The notes beneath the pieces were generated by a model. That model was not told where the DNA came from. It saw nothing but the letters and a program-made list of their open reading frames with translations, and did no database searches. A DNA stretch of 64,000 nt. Origin: Saccharothrix luteola (GTDB taxonomy: Bacteria; Actinomycetota; Actinomycetes; Mycobacteriales; Pseudonocardiaceae). Both the position numbers and the translations under genes were made by a program. Location of the stretch: the NCBI RefSeq assembly GCF_020859565.1, contig NZ_JAJHUO010000027.1, positions 100,084 to 164,083 of the forward strand, read 5' to 3'. Shown in pieces: positions 8,751-15,385 of this stretch. Within the stretch, counting starts at the first letter, position 1; each line of letters begins with the position of its first letter.

Positions 8751-8814
8751 CTAGCAGTGCTAGGTACAAGAGCGACACTAGCTTGTGCTGCGCTCGAATG
8801 TCTAGCGCTGCTAG
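8751..8814. promoter_or_regulatory. Two palindromic operator candidates for the TetR regulator
   Basis: CTAGCAGTGCTAG at 8751-8763 is a perfect palindrome around a central base, and CTAGCGCTGCTAG at 8802-8814 is the same site with one arm mismatch. They lie 51 bases apart, about five helical turns, between the divergent DUF4267 and TetR starts. A third partial copy (CACTAGC) is near 8776. This is what a self-regulating TetR control region would look like. Confidence 0.65.
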
Positions 8815-8823
8815 CATCGAGGT

Positions 8824-9393
8824 GTGTCCATCCAGGAGCGCCGTGAGCGCGAACGCGCCGAACGCCGGCGGCTGATCGTCGACGCGGCCAGGGAGCTGGC
8901 CGAGGCCGAGGGGTGGGACGCGGTCACCACCCGTCGCCTGGCCGAGCGCGTCGAGTACAGCCAGCCGGTGCTCTACAGCCACTTCAAGGGCAAGGACGCG
9001 ATCGTGCGCGCGGTGGCCGTGCAGGGTTTCGTCGACATGACAGAGCGCCTGCGCGCCGCCCGCACGGCCCACCGTTCGCCCGCGCGGGCGCTGCGAGCCC
9101 TGGCGATCGCCTACCTGGACTTCGCCGCCGAGCGGCCCGCGTTGTACGACGCGATGTTCGTGCGGGAGGTCGACCTGGCGTTCGGCACCGCCGAGACGCC
9201 GCCCGAGCTGCGGGCCGCGTTCGGCGAGTTCGTGGCCGCCGTCTCGCCCCTGGCCGGTGACGACGACCTGGAGACCAGGATCGAGGTGTTCTGGAGCGCG
9301 CTGCACGGCCAGGCCACCCTCGACCACGGCCGGCGCCTGCGCGCCGGCCACCGCCGGGCCCGCCTCGACCTGCTGCTGAGCCGCTTCTCCTAG
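8824..9393 (+). CDS. TetR/AcrR-family transcriptional regulator
   Basis: A 189-residue regulator. Residues 1-60 form the TetR DNA-binding domain: RRLIVDAARELAEAEGWDAVTTRRLAERVEYSQPVLYSHF, with the canonical T-R-x-L-A and LYxHF-x-x-K positions. The C-terminal ligand domain (about 70-189) resembles the WHG-type TetR_C domain (YLDFAAERPALYDAMF). The GTG start lies nine bases after the second palindrome. It probably represses itself and the divergent DUF4267 gene. Its last four bases overlap the convergent PPOX gene. Confidence 0.9.
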   Translation: MSIQERRERERAERRRLIVDAARELAEAEGWDAVTTRRLAERVEYSQPVLYSHFKGKDAIVRAVAVQGFVDMTERLRAARTAHRSPARALRALAIAYLDFAAERPALYDAMFVREVDLAFGTAETPPELRAAFGEFVAAVSPLAGDDDLETRIEVFWSALHGQATLDHGRRLRAGHRRARLDLLLSRFS

Positions 9394-9797
9394 TGCACGG
9401 TCTTGGCCGCCGGGTACCACTCCTCACCCACGGGCTCGCCCGCGAGGTTCCAGCTCCACGACACCGTCGGCGTGATGCGCAGGTAGGTGCCGGGACCGAC
9501 CATGCCGACCCGGTCGCAGGGCTGGGCCGCGTCGCCGTACACGCGGATGCCGCGAGCCACGAACGGTTCGACCGACACCAGGTCGTCGACCACCAGCGCC
9601 ACCTTGTGGTTCCCGGCGGCGACGTTGCGGAACTTCCGGGTGCCGCGCACGGTCGCGCCGCCGCCGACCCACAGGAACGTGCCGTCGAACTCGACGGCCA
9701 CCGGCACGACGTCGGGCTGCCCGTCCGCACCGAGGGTCGCCAACCGGCCGAGCGGCTGCGACCGCAGGTACGCGATCTCCTCATCGGTGAAGGCCAT
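9390..9797 (-). CDS. PPOX-class F420-dependent oxidoreductase-like protein
   Basis: A 135-residue split-beta-barrel flavin/F420-binding protein. It opens MAFTDEEIAYLRSQPLGRLATLGADGQPDVVPVAV, the standard start of actinobacterial PPOX-class F420-dependent enzymes, with TRKFRNVAAGNHKVALVVDD as the cofactor-contacting segment. Such proteins reduce small substrates with F420H2; no substrate is known here. ATG at 9797 matches family starts; an in-frame TTG six codons upstream is less likely. Confidence 0.85.
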   Translation of the reverse strand: MAFTDEEIAYLRSQPLGRLATLGADGQPDVVPVAVEFDGTFLWVGGGATVRGTRKFRNVAAGNHKVALVVDDLVSVEPFVARGIRVYGDAAQPCDRVGMVGPGTYLRITPTVSWSWNLAGEPVGEEWYPAAKTVH

Positions 9798-9858
9798 GCC
9801 GAAAACTACCGGCAACGAGGGTGGACGGCATCTCCGGCGGGCGGTGTTCCCGGGTGGA

Positions 9859-9885
9859 TGTCACAGGAGCCCGGGCTGTCTCGTC
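9859..9885 (+). promoter_or_regulatory. ECF41 sigma-factor promoter for the SDR-sigma operon
   Basis: TGTCACA at 9859-9865 is followed by exactly 16 bases and then CGTC at 9882-9885. TGTCACA-N16-CGTC is the published consensus for ECF41 sigma factors, which usually control their own operon. It lies 44 bases before the SDR start, and the second gene of the operon encodes an ECF41 protein. Confidence 0.85.
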
Positions 9886-9928
9886 TCGTGTTCCGACGAC
9901 AGGGTCAGGCGGAGGACGGGAGCAGGTC

Positions 9929-10684
9929 ATGAGCGAGCACGGGGTCGCGCTGGTCACCGGGGCGAACAAGGGGATCGGCCGCGGGGTCGCGGGGGGACTC
10001 GCCGCGCTGGGCTTCACGGTCCTGGTCGGCGCCCGGGACCCGCGGCGAGGCGAGGAGGCCGCCGAGGCCCTGCGCGCGGCGGGCGGCGACGCGCACGCGG
10101 TCACGCTGGACGTGACCGACCCGGCGACCGCCCGGGAGGTCGCGAGGCACGTCGAGGAGCGCTTCGGCCGCCTCGACGTGCTGGTCAACAACGCCGGCAT
10201 CACCGGTTCCGGGCAGGTCTCGCCCGCGGACGCCCACGACCAGGTGCCCAGCACCGTCGACCTGGACATGGTCCGGGCCGTGTTCGAGACCAACGTCTTC
10301 GGGGTGATCGCGGTGACCAACGCCGTGCTGCCGCTGCTGCGGCGCTCACCCTCGCCCCGCGTGGTGAACGTCAGCAGCCACGCCGCGTCGCTGACCCTGA
10401 CGAGCGATCCCGACGGCCCGTTCGCCGCCCTGCTGCCGTCGGCGGCGTACTCGCCGTCCAAGTCCGCGTTGAACGCCCTGACCGTGCAGTACGCCAACGA
10501 GCTGCGCGCGGACGGCGTGCTCGTCAACGCCGTCGCACCCGGCTACGTCGACACGGACAGCAACAACCACACCGGGTTCCTCACCGTCGAGCAGGGTGCC
10601 TCGGTCGTGGTGCGGCTGGCCACGCTCGGCGCGGACGGACCGACCGGCGGGTTCTTCGGCGAGGAAGGCCCGGTGTCCTGGTGA
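9929..10684 (+). CDS. Short-chain dehydrogenase/reductase (COE partner of ECF41)
   Basis: A 251-residue Rossmann-fold NAD(P)-dependent oxidoreductase of the carbonyl-reductase type. Key motifs are TGANKGIG (residues about 10-17), NNAG, a serine in VVNVSSHAAS, and YSPSKSALN giving the Tyr-x-x-x-Lys pair. The start MSEHGVALVTGANKG follows a GGAGGACGGGAGCAGG site. It overlaps the sigma-factor gene by GTGA. ECF41 genes are typically linked to a carboxymuconolactone decarboxylase, oxidoreductase or epimerase (COE) gene; this SDR fills the oxidoreductase role. Substrate unknown. Confidence 0.9.
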   Translation: MSEHGVALVTGANKGIGRGVAGGLAALGFTVLVGARDPRRGEEAAEALRAAGGDAHAVTLDVTDPATAREVARHVEERFGRLDVLVNNAGITGSGQVSPADAHDQVPSTVDLDMVRAVFETNVFGVIAVTNAVLPLLRRSPSPRVVNVSSHAASLTLTSDPDGPFAALLPSAAYSPSKSALNALTVQYANELRADGVLVNAVAPGYVDTDSNNHTGFLTVEQGASVVVRLATLGADGPTGGFFGEEGPVSW

Positions 10685-11637
10685 CCCGTGACGAGGAGTT
10701 CGAAGAGCTGCGACCGCTGCTGTTCTCGATCGCCTACCGGATCCTCGGCAGCGTCGGCGAGGCCGAGGACGCGGTCCAGGAGACCTGGCTGCGCCACGAC
10801 GCCTCCCCGACCCGACCGACGTCGACCAAGGCGTTCCTCTCGGCGGTGGTCACCCGGATCTCGATCGACGTGCTGCGCTCGGCCCGCGTCCGGCGCGAGG
10901 AGTACGTCGGACCGTGGTTCCCCGAACCGCTGCTCACCGACCCGTACCAGGACCCGGAGCGCTCGGCGGAGCTGGCGGACTCGCTGTCGGTGGCGGCGCT
11001 GCTCCTGCTGGAGCGGCTGTCCCCGCTCGAACGCGCGGTCTTCGTGCTGCGGGAGGTGTTCGGGTTCGGCTTCCCCGAGGTCGCGGCGGCCGTGGGGCGG
11101 TCGGAGGCGGCGTGCCGCCAGCTCGCGGTGCGGGCGCGCCGGCACATGGACGCGGGCCGGCCCCGGTTCGAGGCCGACCGGCGTGAGCGGGAGGAACTGG
11201 CGGGGCGGTTCTTCGACGCCTTCCGGGAGGGTGACGTGGACGGGGTGCGCGAGCTGCTCGCCGCCGACGTGCAGCTGATCGGCGACGCCGGCGGCAAGGC
11301 CCCGCAGTGGGCCGCGCGGTTCGTCGGCGCGGAGGAGGTGGCCCGGGTGCTCGCCGCGCTCGTGCCGCCGTTCGTCCGGATCGGCGGTGTGGTCGAGCCG
11401 CGGCAGGTGAACGGCGAGCCGGGCGCGGTGTTCCGCGACCGGGACGGCAAGGTGGTCAACACGTGGGCGCTCGACGTCCTCGACGGGCGGGTCCAGACCA
11501 TCCGCACGGTGATCAACCCCGACAAGCTCGGCCACGTCGGCCCGGTGGCGGACGCGTGGGCGGTGCTCCGCGAGACGACGGCGGCCGGTGTCCGGTGTTC
11601 GCCGGACACCGGCGGAACCACTGATCCCCCAGCGTGA
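10681..11637 (+). CDS. sigJ: ECF41-family RNA polymerase sigma factor with SnoaL-like C-terminal domain
   Basis: A 318-residue ECF sigma factor. Region 2 (FSIAYRILGSVGEAEDAVQETWLR) and region 4 (LLLLERLSPLERAVFVLREVFG..FPEVAAAVGRSEAACRQL) are intact. The inter-domain linker carries YVGPWFPEPLL, and the SnoaL-like extension (about 180-300) ends with INPDKLGHV: the W-x-PEP and NPDKL motifs are marks of ECF41, where the extension tunes activity in place of an anti-sigma factor. Translation is coupled to the SDR by a four-base overlap. The promoter at 9859 implies autoregulation. The symbol follows the mycobacterial SigJ homology and is tentative. Confidence 0.88.
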   Translation: MTRDEEFEELRPLLFSIAYRILGSVGEAEDAVQETWLRHDASPTRPTSTKAFLSAVVTRISIDVLRSARVRREEYVGPWFPEPLLTDPYQDPERSAELADSLSVAALLLLERLSPLERAVFVLREVFGFGFPEVAAAVGRSEAACRQLAVRARRHMDAGRPRFEADRREREELAGRFFDAFREGDVDGVRELLAADVQLIGDAGGKAPQWAARFVGAEEVARVLAALVPPFVRIGGVVEPRQVNGEPGAVFRDRDGKVVNTWALDVLDGRVQTIRTVINPDKLGHVGPVADAWAVLRETTAAGVRCSPDTGGTTDPPA

Positions 11638-11658
11638 CGATCAGCTGTCGGCGACCAC

Positions 11659-12015
11659 GTGCGCGAGCTCGTCGAGTTCCTCGACCACGGGAAGTTCGCC
11701 GACGACCTGCTCAGCACGAACGGCACGAACACGGCCGGGGTCAAGCTCTGCGACGTCGCCGAGCGCGCCGTGGACGACCCGTGGGACAAGGCGACGGTCC
11801 TGCTGGGGGACACCGGCACCGGCACGACGCTCAGCGCCTTCGTCGTGGACACCAAGCGCGACTTCATGCTCGAGCCGACCTTCAGCGACTTGGACATGGA
11901 GTACCACGGGGAGAAGCTGACGTGGACCTGGGACAAGGCCGCGAAGCACTTCCGCGAGGTCACGGTGGTGAACGCCTGCCAGGCGATGGCCGATCGCCAC
12001 GACAAGACGCACTAG
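11659..12015 (+). CDS. Hypothetical protein, 118 aa
   Basis: Not recognised. The frame MRELVEFLDHGKFADDLLSTNG... is acidic and soluble with no signal, membrane segment or repeats. It contains VLLGDTGTGTTLSAFVVDTKRDF, superficially P-loop-like but without a lysine, so no nucleotide binding is claimed. The GTG start lacks a good ribosome site and follows the sigma gene by 21 bases, so it could be the tail of that operon. The stop overlaps the convergent monooxygenase stop by four bases, which suggests that both frames are real. Confidence 0.55.
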   Translation: MRELVEFLDHGKFADDLLSTNGTNTAGVKLCDVAERAVDDPWDKATVLLGDTGTGTTLSAFVVDTKRDFMLEPTFSDLDMEYHGEKLTWTWDKAAKHFREVTVVNACQAMADRHDKTH

Positions 12016-13187
12016 GCGTGGCTGAGGGTGTCGTCCCACTCGATCCGGTGGTCGAACTGCCAGGTGAACTTCGCCGGGTCGGCGACCTTGAACACCAAGG
12101 GCAGCAGGGCGTCGCGCAGCAGGCGGCCGACGGGACCGGCGGCCTTGTCCCGGTTCGTCCGAGCGGCCTGGGCGATGATCCGCTCCACCCGGCCGCGGCG
12201 CAGCTCCTCGTAGGTCCGGAACGCCTCGTCGTGCGGCAGGTCGCGCAGGCAGCGGGCCAGCTGCACGGCGCTCTCGAACGCCAGCGAAGCGCCCTGGCCC
12301 GAGCTCGGCGACGTGGCGTGCGCGGCGTCACCGACCAGGACCAGCCTGCCGCGGCTCCACTTCGGCACGCTCGGCACGTCCTCCAACGCGCCCGTCACGA
12401 CGAGGTCGGCCGGGTCGGTGGCGGCGATCATGCGCGCGGCGGGCGTCCGGTCGGCGGCGAAGGCCTCGCCCAGCACGGCCAGCCACCGTTGCGGGCTCGT
12501 GGACCTCGCCTCGGCCGTGGTCAGCGGTGTCCGGTGGGGCAGGTTGGCGAACCAGCCGCCGGAACCGTCGTCGTCGACCTGGTAGCCGAAGAACGCGCGC
12601 TTGCCCGACACGAGCCGCATCGCGCCGCCGGTCGACGGCTCACCGGTCCGCGCCAGCCGCGCGCCGAAGCCGAGCAGCCGGGTGTGCCGGGGGCCCGGCG
12701 CGTCCGGGTCGATGATCCGCCGCACGGTCGACCGGATGCCGTCCGCGCCGACCAGCAGGTCGCAGTCCTCCTCCGAGCCGTCGGCGAAGCGTGCGGTGAC
12801 GTGCGTGCCGCGGTCGACGGCGTCGACGAGCTCCCGGCCGTGCTCGATGGCGATCCCCCGCCGGACCGCCTCGTCGCGCAGCACGCGGTAGAGGTCGTAG
12901 CGCCACACCAGCAGCTGCGGCGGCTCGCTGCCGAACCGACCGAGGGTCTTGCCCGTCCAGCTCTGCAACTCCATCGCGGTGATCGGCGTGCCGATCGCGC
13001 GCACCGCGTCGGCCAGGCCCACCACCTCCAGGGCCTGCAAGCCGTTGGGCGCGATGCTCAGCGCACCGCCCGAGCCGTCGGCCGTGCGGTCGTACCGCTC
13101 GTGCACGGTCGCCTCGATCCCGGCCTTCCGCAGGGCCATCGCGGCCACGGGCCCGCCGATGCCGCCGCCGATGACGGTCGCTCTCAT
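12012..13187 (-). CDS. FAD-dependent aromatic-type monooxygenase (PHBH fold)
   Basis: A 391-residue group A flavoprotein monooxygenase. MRATVIGGGIGGPVAAMALRKAG is the Rossmann GxGxxG site, DLLVGADGIRSTVR is the DG motif for FAD/NADPH, and GRLVLVGDAAHATSPSSGQGASLAFE is the GD motif contacting FAD ribityl. No membrane segment is seen. These enzymes hydroxylate aromatic or polyketide substrates, or inactivate antibiotics (TetX relatives). The ATG overlaps the stop of the PadR gene (ATGA), so both are in one operon, with PadR the likely substrate-responsive repressor. Confidence 0.9.
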   Translation of the reverse strand: MRATVIGGGIGGPVAAMALRKAGIEATVHERYDRTADGSGGALSIAPNGLQALEVVGLADAVRAIGTPITAMELQSWTGKTLGRFGSEPPQLLVWRYDLYRVLRDEAVRRGIAIEHGRELVDAVDRGTHVTARFADGSEEDCDLLVGADGIRSTVRRIIDPDAPGPRHTRLLGFGARLARTGEPSTGGAMRLVSGKRAFFGYQVDDDGSGGWFANLPHRTPLTTAEARSTSPQRWLAVLGEAFAADRTPAARMIAATDPADLVVTGALEDVPSVPKWSRGRLVLVGDAAHATSPSSGQGASLAFESAVQLARCLRDLPHDEAFRTYEELRRGRVERIIAQAARTNRDKAAGPVGRLLRDALLPLVFKVADPAKFTWQFDHRIEWDDTLSHA

Positions 13188-13765
13188 CGTTCCCCCTCGT
13201 GGAAGCCCGCCCACAGCGGGCGCCAGTCGTCGATGCGCTCCAGGAAGTGCCGGACGAACGCCACCTCGGCGTTCAGCAGCGCGATGCGGTACTCCTCCTC
13301 GACCAGGAAGAGCGGGTGCGCGTCGGCGCCGGCCACGACCGCCTCGGCCTCGTCCAGCTGCCGGCGCAGCCCGTCCAGGCGGTCGCGCAGGAGGGCTGCG
13401 ACCTCGTCCGGGTGCAGGGCCGCGATCATGGACAGGGCCGCGACGAACCGCGGGTGCTCGTGCACCGGTTCGGCGACGAGCTCGCGCATCCAGTCCTTCA
13501 GCTCGGCACGACCGGCGTCGGTCAGCGCGTAGACCGTGCGCTCCGGCCGCTGCCCCTCGCGGGACGTCTCGTGCTCCACGATGAACCCGGCCTTCGCCAG
13601 CTGCCCGAACACCATGTAGAGCGAGCCGTGGGTGAACTTGATGCTGCGATCGTCACCGTGCGCCCGCATGAGCCGGCTCAGCTCGTAGGGGTGCATGGGC
13701 TCGCGGACGAGATAGCCGAGCACCGCCAACCCGAGCAGGTTGCCGACCTTCCGCTTGGACTTCAC
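13184..13765 (-). CDS. PadR-family transcriptional regulator
   Basis: A 193-residue regulator. The N-terminal winged helix (MHPYELSRLMRAHG..., then FTHGSLYMVFGQLAKAGFIVEHETSREGQRPERTVYALTDAGRAELKDWM) is typical PadR, with the conserved Y-E-L and G-x-L/I-Y-x-x-L positions. The C-terminal region (about 110-193) is a helical PadR_C/Vir_act_alpha_C dimerisation domain. GTG at 13765 sits five bases after AGGAGG; the GTG at 13771 lies inside that site. The start faces two inverted operator copies. It is translationally coupled to the downstream monooxygenase gene. Confidence 0.88.
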   Translation of the reverse strand: MKSKRKVGNLLGLAVLGYLVREPMHPYELSRLMRAHGDDRSIKFTHGSLYMVFGQLAKAGFIVEHETSREGQRPERTVYALTDAGRAELKDWMRELVAEPVHEHPRFVAALSMIAALHPDEVAALLRDRLDGLRRQLDEAEAVVAGADAHPLFLVEEEYRIALLNAEVAFVRHFLERIDDWRPLWAGFHEGER

Positions 13766-13775
13766 CGCCACCTCC

Positions 13776-13819
13776 TAGTCAACTCTGACTATCCATGAGC
13801 GACTAGTCAGAGTCAACTA
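13776..13819. promoter_or_regulatory. Inverted pair of PadR operator candidates
   Basis: TAGTCAACTCTGACTA at 13776-13791 and its near-inverse TAGTCAGAGTCAACTA at 13804-13819 (14 of 16 positions match after reverse complementing) flank the PadR promoter. Each carries TAGT...ACTA ends. The right copy reaches into the last codons and stop of the convergent GNAT gene. Confidence 0.6.
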
Positions 13820-14298
13820 TTCCCTACCGGGCGTTCCATGCACACGAGGCCGGGCCGGTCGTCCCAGGAGTCCACCCGGGTGAAGCCGAGGCGTTCGTAG
13901 AGGCCGATGGCGTCGTGCCGCCAGTGCCACACGGACAGGCGCACCGAGGCCGCGCCGATGTCGGCGGCGTGGCCGAGCACCGCGCCGACCAGCGCCTTCG
14001 CCGCCCCCTTGCCCCGACAGGCCGGGTCCACCCACAGCCTCTTGACCTCCAGCGAGCCGCCGGTCGACGCGGACGCCACCACGCAGCCCACCGCGTTCCC
14101 GCCGGTCTCGGCCACCCACACGGTGTCGGCGGCGAACGCGGCCCGCGGGTCGAGCACCTCGGCCCGGTAGCGCGGCGGCAGGTCCCCGACGGCGGACACC
14201 GCGACGCCCTTCTCGGCCTCGGTCCGCAGGTGGTAGGCGAGCAGGAGGGGCGCCAGCGCCTGGTCACGCCACCGGGAAACAGTGGTCTCGGCTGTCAT
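13813..14298 (-). CDS. GNAT-family N-acetyltransferase
   Basis: A 161-residue acyl-CoA-dependent acetyltransferase. The acetyl-CoA loop is in LWVDPACRGKGAAKALVGAVL, the R/Q-x-x-G-x-G/A motif A (about residues 95-115), and LYERLGFTRVDSW is the usual C-terminal strand. ATG at 14298 (MTAETTVSRWRD) is chosen over an upstream GTG that would extend into non-homologous sequence. The substrate is unknown. It is not adjacent to the NRPS genes and lacks siderophore-type features, so it is not claimed as the hydroxyornithine acyltransferase. Confidence 0.85.
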   Translation of the reverse strand: MTAETTVSRWRDQALAPLLLAYHLRTEAEKGVAVSAVGDLPPRYRAEVLDPRAAFAADTVWVAETGGNAVGCVVASASTGGSLEVKRLWVDPACRGKGAAKALVGAVLGHAADIGAASVRLSVWHWRHDAIGLYERLGFTRVDSWDDRPGLVCMERPVGNS

Positions 14299-14448
14299 GG
14301 CCGCAGCTTCACACGGCGGACGCCCCCGATCACAGCCGAACAACCCTACGTATGGGGCTGGTGACAACCGGCTACGCACTGGTTCGTTGGGTGGTGGGAG
14401 CCTCCCCTGTCACACGGCTCCCTTTCCCTGTACCCCAAGGAGACCACC

Positions 14449-15021
14449 ATGCTCGTACGAAAGGCCGTCGGCGTCCTCGCCGGCGTGCTGGGACTGCTGC
14501 TGCCGCTGGTCGCGGTGGCGGCGCCCGCCGCGTCGGCGGAGCCGCAGGCCCTGGTGCGCACCCTGTACTACGACGTGAGCCAGGCCCAGGAGTTCGTGGC
14601 GGACTGGGATCGTGCCGCGACGAACTGGAACAACTCGGTGTCGAACGTCAAGCTGGCCCGCCGGACGTCCACCTCCGGCGTCAACATCCGCATCCTCGCG
14701 GACAACGGCTGGCCGCGCGCCTACGTCTCGTCGCTCGGCAACGGCACCGTCTACATGGGACGGCAGGCCGTCCAGCAGGGCTACTACCGGCCGCGGATCT
14801 CGACGCACGAGATCGGCCACATCCTCGGCCTGCCGGACCGGCGGACCGGCCTGTGCGCCGACCTGATGTCGGGCTCCAGCGCGCCGGTGTCGTGCCGCAA
14901 CGACCTGCCGAACGCCGCCGAGCGCGCCGAGGTCGAGCGCCGGTTCGCCGGCTCGTTCGCCCCGGCCGACGTGCGTGCGGCGGGCTTCACGGGCAGCAGC
15001 ACGGAGTGCTTCGTCTACTGA
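14449..15021 (+). CDS. snpA: Secreted snapalysin-type neutral metalloprotease (peptidase family M7)
   Basis: A 190-residue pre-protein. A Sec signal peptide (MLVRKAVGVLAGVLGLLLPLVAVAAPAASA) is cut near residue 30. The mature part begins RTLYYDVSQAQEFVADWDRAATNWN, and the zinc site HEIGHILGLPD (His120 to Asp130) is the M7 signature, with Asp as third ligand. LCADLMSGSSAPVSC follows with the family cysteines. Length and layout match Streptomyces small neutral proteases. AAGGAG lies six bases before the ATG. No LysR activator gene is adjacent, unlike Streptomyces snpA loci. Confidence 0.92.
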   Translation: MLVRKAVGVLAGVLGLLLPLVAVAAPAASAEPQALVRTLYYDVSQAQEFVADWDRAATNWNNSVSNVKLARRTSTSGVNIRILADNGWPRAYVSSLGNGTVYMGRQAVQQGYYRPRISTHEIGHILGLPDRRTGLCADLMSGSSAPVSCRNDLPNAAERAEVERRFAGSFAPADVRAAGFTGSSTECFVY

Positions 15022-15044
15022 CCGCGTGAGTCCTGCGTTCACGT

Positions 15045-15144
15045 CGCGTGTGTCCTACGTTCGGAACACCCGAGTTGAACGCTCAGAACAAGATCAACTG
15101 TTCTGAGCGTTCAACTCGGGGTGCGCGAACGTAGGACACGCGCG
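15045..15144. repeat. Long inverted repeat (about 46-bp arms), likely bidirectional terminator
   Basis: A perfect 20-bp stem (CGAGTTGAACGCTCAGAACA at 15071-15090 against 15099-15118) with an eight-base loop sits inside a longer imperfect inverted repeat: 20 of 26 outer positions also pair. It lies between the convergent snapalysin and mbtH stops, so it can end transcription in both directions. Its words (GTCCTACGTTCG, CGAGTTGAACG) recur in the 63.3-kb repeat tract. Confidence 0.85.
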
Positions 15145-15190
15145 GTCCGCACGTTGGACACGCGCGGCCTGGAGGTAGGACTCTCGCGAG

Positions 15191-15385
15191 TCAGCGGAGG
15201 GACAAGGGGCGCAGGTCGGTCCAGTGCTCCTCGACGTAGGCGACGCAGGCGTCGCGCGTGTCGGGGCCGAAGCGCGTGGTCCAGCCGGCGGGGATGTCGG
15301 CGAACGACGGCCACAGCGAGTGCTGCCCCTCGTCGTTGACGAGGACGTGGAAACGGCCTTCGGGGTCTTCGAACGGGTTGGTCAC
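15191..15385 (-). CDS. MbtH-like NRPS accessory protein
   Basis: A 64-residue protein containing NPFEDPEGRFHVLVNDEGQHSLWPSFADIPAGW and a second tryptophan region ending VEEHWTDLRPLSLR. The signature N-x-E-x-Q-x-S-x-W-P and P-x-G-W matches MbtH proteins, which bind and activate NRPS adenylation domains. The GTG start overlaps the NRPS stop by GTGA, so it is made together with the megasynthase. Confidence 0.95.
   Translation of the reverse strand: MTNPFEDPEGRFHVLVNDEGQHSLWPSFADIPAGWTTRFGPDTRDACVAYVEEHWTDLRPLSLR

Noticed and set aside
11659..12015. P-loop NTPase reading of the 118-residue protein
   Set aside because: GDTGTGTT lacks the Walker A lysine and no Walker B follows.
13813..14298. GNAT gene as the hydroxyornithine N5-acetyltransferase
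   Set aside because: It has no iron box, faces away from the locus and shows only general GNAT motifs.
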